From: Streptomyces vilmorinianum
Lineage (GTDB): Bacteria > Actinomycetota > Actinomycetes > Streptomycetales > Streptomycetaceae
Length of the DNA stretch: 64,000 nucleotides
NCBI RefSeq assembly: GCF_005517195.1
Contig: NZ_CP040244.1
Span: 2,746,001 to 2,810,000, forward strand
Reading direction: 5' to 3'
Positions 52,009 through 60,242 of the stretch are shown piece by piece; within the stretch, counting starts at the first letter, position 1, and every line of letters begins with the position of its first letter. Made by a program: the position numbers and the translations under genes. The notes below the pieces were generated by a model, which was given only the letters and a program-made list of their open reading frames with translations, made no database searches and had not been told where the DNA came from.

Positions 52009-52685
52009 CGCCGCAGTATGGCCTGTGCCGGTGTCCCGGAGGCGACGACCCGGCTGCCCGCGTCCTGCTCGGGGATGGCGAAGTGGCGGAGGAAGAACTG
52101 GGCGAGGGGCCCGATGGACACCGCGTACAGGATCGTGCCGACCCCGACCGTGCCGCCGAGCAGGAAGCCGGTGGCGACGACGGCGATCTCGATCGCGGTA
52201 CGGACCACCCGGATCGAGCGGCCCGTGCGCCGGTGCAGCCCCGTCATCAGGCCGTCGCGCGGCCCCGGGCCGAGCCTGGCCGCGATGTACAGACCGGTCG
52301 CGACCCCGTTGAGGACGATGCTGAGGATCATGAGCGCGATCCGACCGGCCCAGCCGTGCACGTCCGGGACCAGTGCCAGGGTGCCGTCCATGGCCACGCC
52401 GACCACGAAGACGTTCGAGACCGTGCCGAACCCCGGCCGCTGCCGGATCGGGATCCAGAGCAGCAGCACGACCGCCCCGACGATGATCGACACCACACCG
52501 ATGGTCAGTCCGGTCCGCTCGGCGAGACCCTGGTCGAGGACGCTCCACGGTGCGAGACCGAGCCCGGCGCGCACCAGGAGCGCCGCGCTGATGCCGTAGA
52601 GCGCGAGGCCGACGTAGAGCTGGGTGAGGCGGCGCGTGAGGCGACGACCGGCGAGTCGACCGCGTGGGCCGGAGGTGATGGACAA
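52005..52685 (-). CDS. YczE/YyaS/YitT-family membrane protein
   Basis: A 226-residue protein with five to six helices and the family motif GISAALLVRAGLGLAPWSVLDQGLAERTGLTIGVVSIIVGAVVLLLW; a second half carries YIAARLGPGPRDGLMTGLHRRTG. YczE-like genes are very often divergent from MocR-type regulators, as here, so the MocR protein probably regulates it. Function is unknown. The start is preceded by a purine-rich stretch (GAGG region), and the next gene (GDPD) overlaps by 4 bp. Confidence 0.87.
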   Translation of the reverse strand: MSITSGPRGRLAGRRLTRRLTQLYVGLALYGISAALLVRAGLGLAPWSVLDQGLAERTGLTIGVVSIIVGAVVLLLWIPIRQRPGFGTVSNVFVVGVAMDGTLALVPDVHGWAGRIALMILSIVLNGVATGLYIAARLGPGPRDGLMTGLHRRTGRSIRVVRTAIEIAVVATGFLLGGTVGVGTILYAVSIGPLAQFFLRHFAIPEQDAGSRVVASGTPAQAILRR

Positions 52686-52711
52686 GGAACTGCCCCCCTT
52701 GTGTGGTGTGA

Positions 52712-52783
52712 GTGGACTGGTTCATGACACTCTGTGGCGGGGGAACGGATGCCAACCATGGCCAATTCGACGAAGGTGGACTG
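52712..52783. promoter_or_regulatory. Direct repeats in the YczE/MocR divergent region
   Basis: GTGGACTGGTTCATG starts at 52712 and the related GTGGACTGATTTCCATG starts at 52776, 64 bp later (six helical turns). MocR dimers bind direct repeats in divergent promoters, so these are candidate half-sites. The second overlaps the MocR translation start. Confidence 0.45.
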
Positions 52784-52789
52784 ATTTCC

Positions 52790-54289
52790 ATGGCTCAGTG
52801 GACTTCGGCGGTCGGGCCCGCTCAGCTGGCCCGGCAGCTCCAGGCGCAGCAGCCCCGTCCCGCGGGACCGGGCGCGCGCAAGCCGCCCGCCTATCGCGCG
52901 CTGGCCGACGGCATCCGCCTTCTCGTCCTGGAGGGCCGCGTGCCGGTCGCGGCCCGGCTGCCCGCCGAGCGCGAGCTCGCGGTCGCGCTGACCGTGAGCC
53001 GTACGACGGTGGCGGCCGCGTACGAGGCGCTGCGCGCCGAGGGGTTCCTCGAGTCGCGGCGCGGGGCCGGCAGCTGGACCGCCGTACCGGCCGGGAACCC
53101 GCTGCCCGCGCGAGGCCTCGAACCGCTGCCTCCGGAGTCGCTCGGCTCGATGATCGACCTCGGGTGCGCGGCGCTGCCCGCGCCCGAGCCGTGGCTGACC
53201 CGGAGCGTCCAGGGCGCCCTGGAGGAGCTGCCGCCGTACGCCCACACGCACGGGGACTACCCGGCAGGCCTGCCCGCCCTGCGGCAGATGCTCGCCGACC
53301 GGTACACCGCGCGGGGCATCCCGACGATGCCCGAACAGATCATGGTCACGACCGGTGCCATGGGCGCCATCGACGCCATCTGCCACCTCTTCGCGGGACG
53401 CGGCGAGCGGATCGCCGTCGAGTCGCCCTCGTACGCCAACATCCTCCAGCTCATGCGGGAGGCGGGCGCCCGCCTGGTGCCGGTGGCCATGGCCGAGGGG
53501 CTGGCCGGCTGGGACCTGAACCGCTGGCGCCAGGTCCTGCGGGACGCGGCGCCGCGCCTCGCGTACGTGGTCGCCGACTTCCACAACCCGACGGGCGCCC
53601 TGGCCGACGAGGACCAGCGGCGGCAGCTCGTGGACGCGGCCCGCTCGGCCGGCACGGTCCTCGTCGTCGACGAGACCATGTCCGAGCTGTACCTGGAGGA
53701 CGGCCTGGAGATGCCCCGGCCGGTCTGTGCCTTCGACCCGGCGGGCGCGACGGTGCTCACGGTCGGCTCGGCGAGCAAGGCGTTCTGGGCGGGCATGCGG
53801 ATCGGCTGGGTGCGGGCCGCGCCCGACGTGATCCGCTCGCTGGTCGCGGCCAGGGCGTACGCGGACCTCGGCACGCCGGTCCTGGAGCAGCTCGGCGTCA
53901 ACTGGCTGATGGGGACCGGGGGCTGGGAGCAGGCGGTCGCCATCCGCCGCACCCAGGCGCGGGAGAACCGTGACGCGCTGGTCGCGGCGGTGCGGGCCGA
54001 GCTGCCGGAGTGGGAGTTCGACGTGCCGCGCGGCGGCCTGACGCTCTGGGTCCGCACGGGCGGCCTCTCGGGCTCGCGGCTGGCGGAGGTCGGCGAGCGC
54101 GTGGGCGTACGGGTGCCCTCGGGCCCGCGGTTCGGCGTGGACGGCGCGTTCGAGGGGTACGTCCGGCTGCCGTTCACCGTCGGCGGCCCGGTCGCCGAGG
54201 AGGCGGCGGTCCGCCTGGCGGCCGCGGCCCGCCTGGTGGAATCGGGCGCGGGCACGGGCAACGAACAACCCCGAGCCTTCGTGGCGTAG
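52790..54289 (+). CDS. MocR-type (GntR-HTH plus aminotransferase) regulator
   Basis: A 499-residue fusion: an N-terminal GntR winged helix (YRALADGIRLLVLEGRVPVAARLPAERELAVALTVSRTTVAAAYEALRAEGFL) and a fold-type I aminotransferase domain with the PLP lysine in TVGSASKAFWAGMRIGW and Asp-x-Asn features in DFHNPTGAL. MocR proteins sense PLP or amino-acid-PLP adducts and regulate vitamin B6 or unrelated genes. The divergent YczE gene is the probable target. ATG at 52790 was preferred because residues added by an upstream GTG match no family. Confidence 0.9.
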   Translation: MAQWTSAVGPAQLARQLQAQQPRPAGPGARKPPAYRALADGIRLLVLEGRVPVAARLPAERELAVALTVSRTTVAAAYEALRAEGFLESRRGAGSWTAVPAGNPLPARGLEPLPPESLGSMIDLGCAALPAPEPWLTRSVQGALEELPPYAHTHGDYPAGLPALRQMLADRYTARGIPTMPEQIMVTTGAMGAIDAICHLFAGRGERIAVESPSYANILQLMREAGARLVPVAMAEGLAGWDLNRWRQVLRDAAPRLAYVVADFHNPTGALADEDQRRQLVDAARSAGTVLVVDETMSELYLEDGLEMPRPVCAFDPAGATVLTVGSASKAFWAGMRIGWVRAAPDVIRSLVAARAYADLGTPVLEQLGVNWLMGTGGWEQAVAIRRTQARENRDALVAAVRAELPEWEFDVPRGGLTLWVRTGGLSGSRLAEVGERVGVRVPSGPRFGVDGAFEGYVRLPFTVGGPVAEEAAVRLAAAARLVESGAGTGNEQPRAFVA

Positions 54290-54350
54290 CCCACCCACCC
54301 GGCCCCCGCCCTGCCCGACTGGGCCAATGCTCACCCTCGCGCCGGCCCCC

Positions 54351-54640
54351 GCCGTGTGGGCACTCGTCCCGCTGGCGCGGTGCCCACCCTCGCCCTCGCC
54401 CCCGCCCCGCGTTGTGGGCATTCGTTCCGCTGGGGCGGAACGGGTGGGCACAACGGAACGGCGCCCTTGCGGGCGCCGCCGTTCCGTGTGCCTGCGTTCA
54501 CCCCGAGGCCCCCGCACGTGCAACGGCCTCGGGGTGCGGGGGCCATGAGCGGAACGCGCCCGCAGGGGCGCCGTCCCGTGTGCCCACCCGTCCCGCCCCA
54601 GCGGGACGATTGCCCACACGGGTGGGGGTGGGAGGAGCTG
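54351..54640. repeat. Intergenic hairpin repeats, two inverted copies plus a decayed third
   Basis: The 354-bp spacer 54290-54643 holds no gene but contains a 40-bp element at 54413-54452 and its inverted copy at 54579-54618. Each has a central 8-bp stem (54423-54442 and 54589-54608). The stem differs between copies at one pair on each side (GTTCC/GGAAC versus GTCCC/GGGAC), so pairing is preserved. A second hairpin lies at 54454-54486 and a degenerate copy at about 54354-54398. Confidence 0.7.
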
Positions 54641-54643
54641 CTG

Positions 54644-56269
54644 TCAGCCCTCCGCCGGGACCGGGGTGTGGCGGGGGGAGGGGCCGGGGCCGGGGTCCGG
54701 GGCGGGCCCCGGGTCCGGGTCCGGGGCTGAGCCGGGGGCCGGCTCGATCGCCGTCGCCGTGACGCCCTGGCGTTCCGGCAGGAGGGCCAGGACGGCCTGG
54801 CGATGCGCCTCGCTCGTCGCGTCGTCGTACGGGTCGGGCGTCGCCGGCACCTGCAGTCGCAGGACCTGCCCCGTACCGAGGCGAGCGTAGCCACGGCCCG
54901 GCGGGACGACGGGCGTCGGCGTGGTGTGCGGCGCGACGCCGAGGACCGACCGGATCTGCTCCGGGGACGCGGGGCCGAGCACGACCCGGGCGCGCGTGTG
55001 CGTCCGTACCGTCTCGCTCAGCGAATCCACGCTGTCGAACTGCTCCGCCACCACCACCGTCACCTGCGCCGCCCGCCCGTGCCGCAGCGGCACCTGCAGC
55101 AGGTCCTGCGGGTCCGTACGGCCGTCGGCCGCCGCCAGGTGACCGAGGATGCTCGGCCGGTCGAGCAGGATCCACAGCGGGCGCCGGGTGTCGTCGGGCG
55201 CGGGACGGCCCGCCTGGCGTGCCCGGTTCGCGGCGATGAGCCGTCGCTCGGTCTCGTGCGCCGCCCACTCCAGGCTCGCCAGCGCGCCCGCGAGAGCGCA
55301 CTCGACGGAGAGGACGCCCGCCCGGCCGGTCAGACAGGCGTACTCGCCGGTGCCGCTGCCCTCGATGATCAGCACGTCGCCGTGCGGCAGGGCCTGCAGG
55401 GCGATGGAGCGCAGCAGCGACGACGTGCCGCTGCCGGGCTGGCCGACGGCGAGCAGATGCGGCTCCGTGGAGCGCGGGCCCGTCCGCCAGACCACCGGGG
55501 GCGCGTCCTCCGTGCCGTCGGCGGCCAGGACCGGGACGGTCCGCTGCACGGCGTCGGCGTCGGTGAAACCGAGGACGGTCTCGCCCGGGACGGTGACGAA
55601 GCGCTGGGCGGCGATCGTGGTCGGCAGGGCCGCCAAGACGGTCATGAGGAGCTGGTTGCCCTCCTCGTCCCAGTCGAAGAGGTACTCCCGGCCGCGCCCC
55701 GACTTGGCGTGCAGCAGCTGCTCGATCCGGGCGCGGGAGTCGGCCTCCCCGTCGGTGAAGTACGCGGGGTACCTGATGCGCAGGCGCGTGAGGCGCCCGC
55801 CGTCGTCGAAGGTGTAGTCCCCGAACGCGCCGCTCCAGTCGCCGCCGTGGGCGAAGAGCGGGGCCGGGTCCTCGGGAACGGAGAAGTACGGCACCAGTGC
55901 CTCGTACAGGCCCTTGAGCCGCTCGACCTCGGCGTCGTCGGGCCCGGTCTTCACGACCGGACGTTCCCGCCCCTTCCACGCGGCCGCGCCCATCACCGAC
56001 ACGAGGGCGAGGAGCGGCCCGTACGGGACGAGGGCGACGACCAGTACGCAGGCCGCGACCAGGAGCAGCGTGGGACCGCGCCGTTCCTTGGGGGTCGCGG
56101 CCCACCTGGCACGCGCGGTCGCGGCCAGCTTCCGCAGACCACGCGTGATGGTGATCAGCGGATGGAGGACGTCGGTGGCGCTGTCGGCGGCCGTGCGAGC
56201 GATCTCTCGACTGCGAGCGATCCGGTCGCTGCCGCTGGTCAGAATGCGGGGGAGTGGTCGCCGGGCCAC
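54644..56269 (-). CDS. FtsK/SpoIIIE-like protein with degenerate ATPase motifs
   Basis: A 541-residue protein with two N-terminal membrane helices (GPTLLLVAACVLVVALVPYG, LLALVSVMGAAAW), a middle domain and a C-terminal FtsK/HerA-like P-loop domain. The Walker A position reads GQPGSGTSS (residues 276-284), with Thr282 where the catalytic Lys should be. The Walker B region reads PLWILLDRP without the usual Asp-Glu. The tail is a Pro-Asp-Gly low-complexity stretch. The overall architecture matches a chromosomally conserved Streptomyces protein next to a 64-residue membrane peptide. ATP hydrolysis seems unlikely. Confidence 0.78.
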   Translation of the reverse strand: MARRPLPRILTSGSDRIARSREIARTAADSATDVLHPLITITRGLRKLAATARARWAATPKERRGPTLLLVAACVLVVALVPYGPLLALVSVMGAAAWKGRERPVVKTGPDDAEVERLKGLYEALVPYFSVPEDPAPLFAHGGDWSGAFGDYTFDDGGRLTRLRIRYPAYFTDGEADSRARIEQLLHAKSGRGREYLFDWDEEGNQLLMTVLAALPTTIAAQRFVTVPGETVLGFTDADAVQRTVPVLAADGTEDAPPVVWRTGPRSTEPHLLAVGQPGSGTSSLLRSIALQALPHGDVLIIEGSGTGEYACLTGRAGVLSVECALAGALASLEWAAHETERRLIAANRARQAGRPAPDDTRRPLWILLDRPSILGHLAAADGRTDPQDLLQVPLRHGRAAQVTVVVAEQFDSVDSLSETVRTHTRARVVLGPASPEQIRSVLGVAPHTTPTPVVPPGRGYARLGTGQVLRLQVPATPDPYDDATSEAHRQAVLALLPERQGVTATAIEPAPGSAPDPDPGPAPDPGPGPSPRHTPVPAEG

Positions 56270-56306
56270 GTCGTTCTCCTGGAGTTGTGGAAGGGGCAGT
56301 GGGACG

Positions 56307-56501
56307 TCAGAACTTGATCCCGCCCAACAGGCTGGCGAGGCTCTGGCCGCCTGCGGTGATGCTCGGGGCGATGGCGGTGCCCGCGAGGTAGAAGCCGAAC
56401 AGCGCGCTGACGAGGGCGTGGGACGCCTTCATCCCGTCCTTCTTGAAGAACAGGAAGCAGATGATGCCGAGCAGGACCACGCCTGAGATGGACAGGATCA
56501 T
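56307..56501 (-). CDS. Small membrane protein co-encoded with the FtsK-like gene
   Basis: A 64-residue peptide with two hydrophobic helices (MILSISGVVLLGIICFLFF, then SALFGFYLAGTAIAP) joined by KKDGMKASHALV, ending SLASLLGGIKF. A GGAGAA ribosome-binding site precedes the ATG. It lies 37 bp upstream of the FtsK-like gene on the same strand. The pairing of a tiny two-helix protein with this FtsK-like protein is a recurring Streptomyces arrangement (from memory). Function is unknown. Confidence 0.78.
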   Translation of the reverse strand: MILSISGVVLLGIICFLFFKKDGMKASHALVSALFGFYLAGTAIAPSITAGGQSLASLLGGIKF

Positions 56502-56790
56502 GAGGTGTTCTCCTGGTTGAGGGGACAGTCACCATGAGTCCTTCCAGGTTCACAGGAAGTATCTATGCGATTAAAGGTGCATAAGGGTGAAAGATGGGCG
56601 ATTTCACTTGACTGGCGGATGTGGGGGGCTTGCTCGAGTGGCGAAATGCGCGGAGCGCGCTAGCTGATCTTTGCCGTGGACGCCCCCCGTCATGTCCAGG
56701 GGCGGGCAGTACCCTGTCGATTCACTCGTACGGCCTTCGTCGCCGTACGCAGGTCATGTGCACGACGGAACGGAAAGGCGGACACGTCCG

Positions 56791-57183
56791 ATGAGCGAGA
56801 CTCCGGACCCCGAGGTCATCGAGCTGGCCACCAAGGTCTTCGACCTGGCACGCACGGGGGACGCCGAGGCGCTGGCCGCCTATGTCGACGCGGGCGTCCC
56901 GGCGAACCTCACCAACGAGAAGGGCGATTCCCTCGTCATGCTCGCCGCCTACCACGGGCACGCCGACGCGGTCACCGCCCTGCTGGCCCGTGGCGCCGAC
57001 GCGGACCGCGCCAACGACCGGGGGCAGACCCCGCTGGCCGGCGCGGTCTTCAAGGGCGAGGACGCCGTCGTCCGCGCACTGCTCGCCGGTGGCGCAAATC
57101 CGGAAGCGGGGACTCCGTCTGCCGTGGATACTGCTCGGATGTTTGGGAAGGCAGAACTCCTGGACCTGTTCGACGCCCGGTGA
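56791..57183 (+). CDS. Ankyrin-repeat protein
   Basis: A 130-residue soluble protein made of about three to four ankyrin repeats: DAEALAAYVDAGVPANLTNEKGDSLVMLAAYHGHADAVTALLARGADADRANDRGQTPLAGAVFKGEDAVVRALLAGGANPEAG. It should be a protein-binding scaffold in the cytoplasm; the partner is unknown. GGAAAGG lies about 13 bases before the ATG. The 243-bp spacer that follows holds only a doubtful 44-codon frame. Confidence 0.88.
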   Translation: MSETPDPEVIELATKVFDLARTGDAEALAAYVDAGVPANLTNEKGDSLVMLAAYHGHADAVTALLARGADADRANDRGQTPLAGAVFKGEDAVVRALLAGGANPEAGTPSAVDTARMFGKAELLDLFDAR

Positions 57184-57426
57184 CGTCCTGGGTGAACGGG
57201 CACTGAACCCCAGGTGAGAGCGGTGTCGTAAATGTGGTCGCGGTGGCGAAATGGCTGGGTCATCATGACGTCGGGCCCGCAGGGGGCCACCGACGAGAGG
57301 CAGAGGAAGATGGTCAACACCAAGCGAAGGACGACGGGCGGCCCCACATGTTGCGTCGCGGCCTAGGCGATCACCAGTACCCGGTACTCCCCGGTTGCGT
57401 CGACAGCTTGATGTGAGGCATCTTCC

Positions 57427-58842
57427 ATGTTCGATCCAGTCATAGCGCCGAGCGGCACCCTGCTCGGCCTGCTGCAGAGGGGCCGCGGCGACGGCACCCT
57501 GCACGCGCTCGCCGCGCCACGCGCCGAGGCCCTCACGGCCCTGAACCACTGCGTTCTCCACGACCCCCGCCACGACTGGCAGGTCGAGAACCGCTCCCTC
57601 TACTACGCACGTCTCTACCTCGACCTGCACGGCGGGCTCGAGGAGATCGAGACGCACCTCTTCGGGGTCGAGGACCACTTCGACACCGAGGAGAACAGGA
57701 CCGGGCTCGCGCTCGCCGTCCTCGGACACCTCGCCTCCTACGGCCGCCGGGACGCCCTGGTGCTGCTCCGGCGGTACGCCGCGACCGGCACCAACTGGGC
57801 CTGGGCGCTCGACGAGCTCGCCCTGCGCGACGACGACGCGGGACTGCGCTCGCTCGCAGCCCCGGTCCTCGCCCGCTTCCCGGCGACCCCGGAGGGCGAC
57901 GCCGAGCTGGCGAGCACCGTACGGGACGCCTTCGAGCCCCGGCCGTGGCGGCTGTGGGCCGAGGATCAGCGGGACGCCGTCGGCGCCCGGATCAGGGCCG
58001 CCCGGGAACAGGGCTCCTTCGACCGCTGGCAGCGCCAGATGCGGCCGAGCGGACCCCGTCCCGGCTGGAGCGTCCAGGCGGTCTTCGACTGGGCCCAGGA
58101 GGGTCTGGAGCGCGGCTCCGTCCTGCACGGGCCCGCCGCCCGATGTCTGACCGCCGTCGCCGGACCCGAGGACCGGCCGGCCATCGTCGAGGCCGCCCGC
58201 AGCGGACCCGACGGGGCGCGCTGCGCCGCACTGCACTACCTCGCCGAGGCACGCGATCCCGCCGTCCTCGACCTCATCGAGGCCGCGGCCGGCAGTGACT
58301 CCCGTACCGTCGCCGAGGCCGCCGTCGCCGCGTTCGAGCGGATGTGCGGCGAGGCCGCCGTCGACCGCGCCCGCGGCTGGGTCCACCGGCCCGACGCGCT
58401 CGGCGCCGCCGCCGCGGGGGTCCTCGCCGGCCGGGGCGGCGCCCAGGACGCCCCGCTCGTGCTCGGCGCCCTGCGCGAGACCGTCCGGTCCGAAGGCCCC
58501 GACGCGACCGCCCTCTACACCCTTGTCGACGGCGCCGGGCGCCTCGGCATCGCCTGCGCGGCCCCGGTGCTGCGCCACGTCTACCGAGAGACCGCCTCCT
58601 CCCAGCTGCGCGGCCGGACGGCCCGCGCCCTCGCGGCCACCGACCCGACTTTTCCGACGGGCTTCGCCGTCGAATGCCTCTGGGACTGCGAGGAGACCAC
58701 GCGCGAGGTCGCGGCGCTGCACGCCGAGACCGGGGACGTACGGGTCGCCGAGCGATTGCGCCGCCTGGCCGCCGACCCGGCCGAGGAGGCCGAGGTCCAG
58801 ACGGCGGTACGCAACCGGATAGGGCCGGACCTGCAGGTCTGA
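57427..58842 (+). CDS. HEAT-repeat protein
   Basis: A 471-residue, mostly alpha-helical protein with several HEAT-like units in the second half (ALHYLAEARDPAVLDLIEAAAGSDSRTVAEAAVAAFERM is one clear pair of helices). The N-terminus MFDPVIAPSGTLLGLLQRGRGDGTLHAL is conserved in Streptomyces homologues. It has no signal peptide or catalytic motif. It may be a scaffold or an adaptor; the ankyrin protein just upstream on the same strand may be functionally linked. Confidence 0.82.
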   Translation: MFDPVIAPSGTLLGLLQRGRGDGTLHALAAPRAEALTALNHCVLHDPRHDWQVENRSLYYARLYLDLHGGLEEIETHLFGVEDHFDTEENRTGLALAVLGHLASYGRRDALVLLRRYAATGTNWAWALDELALRDDDAGLRSLAAPVLARFPATPEGDAELASTVRDAFEPRPWRLWAEDQRDAVGARIRAAREQGSFDRWQRQMRPSGPRPGWSVQAVFDWAQEGLERGSVLHGPAARCLTAVAGPEDRPAIVEAARSGPDGARCAALHYLAEARDPAVLDLIEAAAGSDSRTVAEAAVAAFERMCGEAAVDRARGWVHRPDALGAAAAGVLAGRGGAQDAPLVLGALRETVRSEGPDATALYTLVDGAGRLGIACAAPVLRHVYRETASSQLRGRTARALAATDPTFPTGFAVECLWDCEETTREVAALHAETGDVRVAERLRRLAADPAEEAEVQTAVRNRIGPDLQV

Positions 58843-59114
58843 GACCCGGGCCCGGGAAGCCGGGCGTACGGAGCCCGGGGCGGTGCGGCCTGCGGCGGGG
58901 GAGACCCGCCGATGTGGCCCCGTCCCGGGACCGGCGGACGGGGACGGCTCACGCGCGCGTGGGGTCAGGGCGCGAGGCTCGGGGCCGCGGCGCGGGGCGT
59001 GGGGCCGGGACTCGGGGCCGGGGCTCGGGGCGCGGGGCAAACGCTCATGGGACGTTCCACGCCCGTCCAGATCCACGTCGGCGGGAACACGCCGGACACG
59101 ACGACAACACGGGT

Positions 59115-60242
59115 ATGCGTGTCGTCATCGTCACCGAATCCTTTCCCCCCGACGTCAATGGTGTGGCGCACTGCGCCCAGCAGACCGCGCTCCATCTCGT
59201 CCGCCGCGGTCACCAGCCGCTCGTCGTCGCCCCGGCCGTCGCCGGACCCGCCGACGCGCAGGGCGCCGACGCCCCCTGCCCGGTCGTTCGCGTGCCCTCC
59301 CTGCCCCTGCCCGGCTATCCCCAGGTACGTGTCGCCCTGCCCAGCCGCCGCCTCGCCGCGGCCGTCGCCGCGCACCGGGCCGATCTCGTGCACCTGGCGA
59401 GCCCGTTCGTACTGGGCGTCCGCGGCATGGCGGCCGCGACCAGGCTCGGACTGCCCGCCGTCGCCGTCTACCAGACCGACCTCGCCGGCTACGCCCGCAC
59501 CTACATGGGAACCGGCGAGGGCGCCGCCTGGCGCCGGCTGCGGGCCGTCCACGGCGCGGCCGACCGCACCCTCGCGCCGTCCACCGCCGCCGCGCACGAC
59601 CTGGAGACGCACGGCATCGGCCGCGTACGGCTCTGGCGGCGCGGCGTCGACACCGTCCGCTTCCGCCCCGGACGGCGTGACGAGGACCTGCGCCGCACCC
59701 TCGCCCCCGGCGGCGAACTCCTCGTCGGCTACATCGGCCGCCTCGCCCCCGAGAAGCGCGTCGAACTGCTCTCCGGGGTGTGCGCCCTGCCCGGCGTACG
59801 GGTCGTGGTCGTCGGCGACGGCCCCAGCGAACCTGCCCTGCGCGCCGCCCTGCCCGGCGCCGCGTTCCTCGGCCGCCGCACCGGAGCGGAGCTCGCGCGG
59901 ATCTTCGCCTCGCTGGACGTGTTCGCGCACACCGGCCCGTACGAGACCTTCTGCCAGACCGTGCAGGAGGCGATGGCGAGCGGTGTCCCCGTCGTCGCCC
60001 CGGCCGCCGGCGGACCGCTGGACCTCGTCGACCACCGGCGCACCGGTCTCCTCGTCCCGCCCGACGACGCCGAAGCCCTGCGGGACGCCGTGGCCTCCCT
60101 CGCCGCGGCACCGGCGCTGCGGGCCGCCTACGGACGGGCGGGCAGGACGGCGGTCGAGGGACGGACCTGGGAGGCCGTCGGCGACGAGCTGATCGGCCAC
60201 TACCTGGAGGTGCTGCGCGAGCGGACGGCGGTGGCGGCATGA
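59115..60242 (+). CDS. GT4 glycosyltransferase (MgtA/alpha-mannosyltransferase-like)
   Basis: A 375-residue GT-B enzyme starting MRVVIVTESFPPDVNGVAH, the usual N-terminus of GT4 mannosyltransferases. The donor-binding domain has VGYIGRLAPEKRVELL and YETFCQTVQEAMASGVPVVAPAAGGPLDLV with the conserved Glu residues. Homologues such as MgtA/PimC-like proteins transfer mannose from GDP-mannose to lipids. It is the first gene of a tightly packed operon (4-bp overlap with the next). The 272-bp spacer before it is G-rich simple sequence. Confidence 0.88.
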   Translation: MRVVIVTESFPPDVNGVAHCAQQTALHLVRRGHQPLVVAPAVAGPADAQGADAPCPVVRVPSLPLPGYPQVRVALPSRRLAAAVAAHRADLVHLASPFVLGVRGMAAATRLGLPAVAVYQTDLAGYARTYMGTGEGAAWRRLRAVHGAADRTLAPSTAAAHDLETHGIGRVRLWRRGVDTVRFRPGRRDEDLRRTLAPGGELLVGYIGRLAPEKRVELLSGVCALPGVRVVVVGDGPSEPALRAALPGAAFLGRRTGAELARIFASLDVFAHTGPYETFCQTVQEAMASGVPVVAPAAGGPLDLVDHRRTGLLVPPDDAEALRDAVASLAAAPALRAAYGRAGRTAVEGRTWEAVGDELIGHYLEVLRERTAVAA

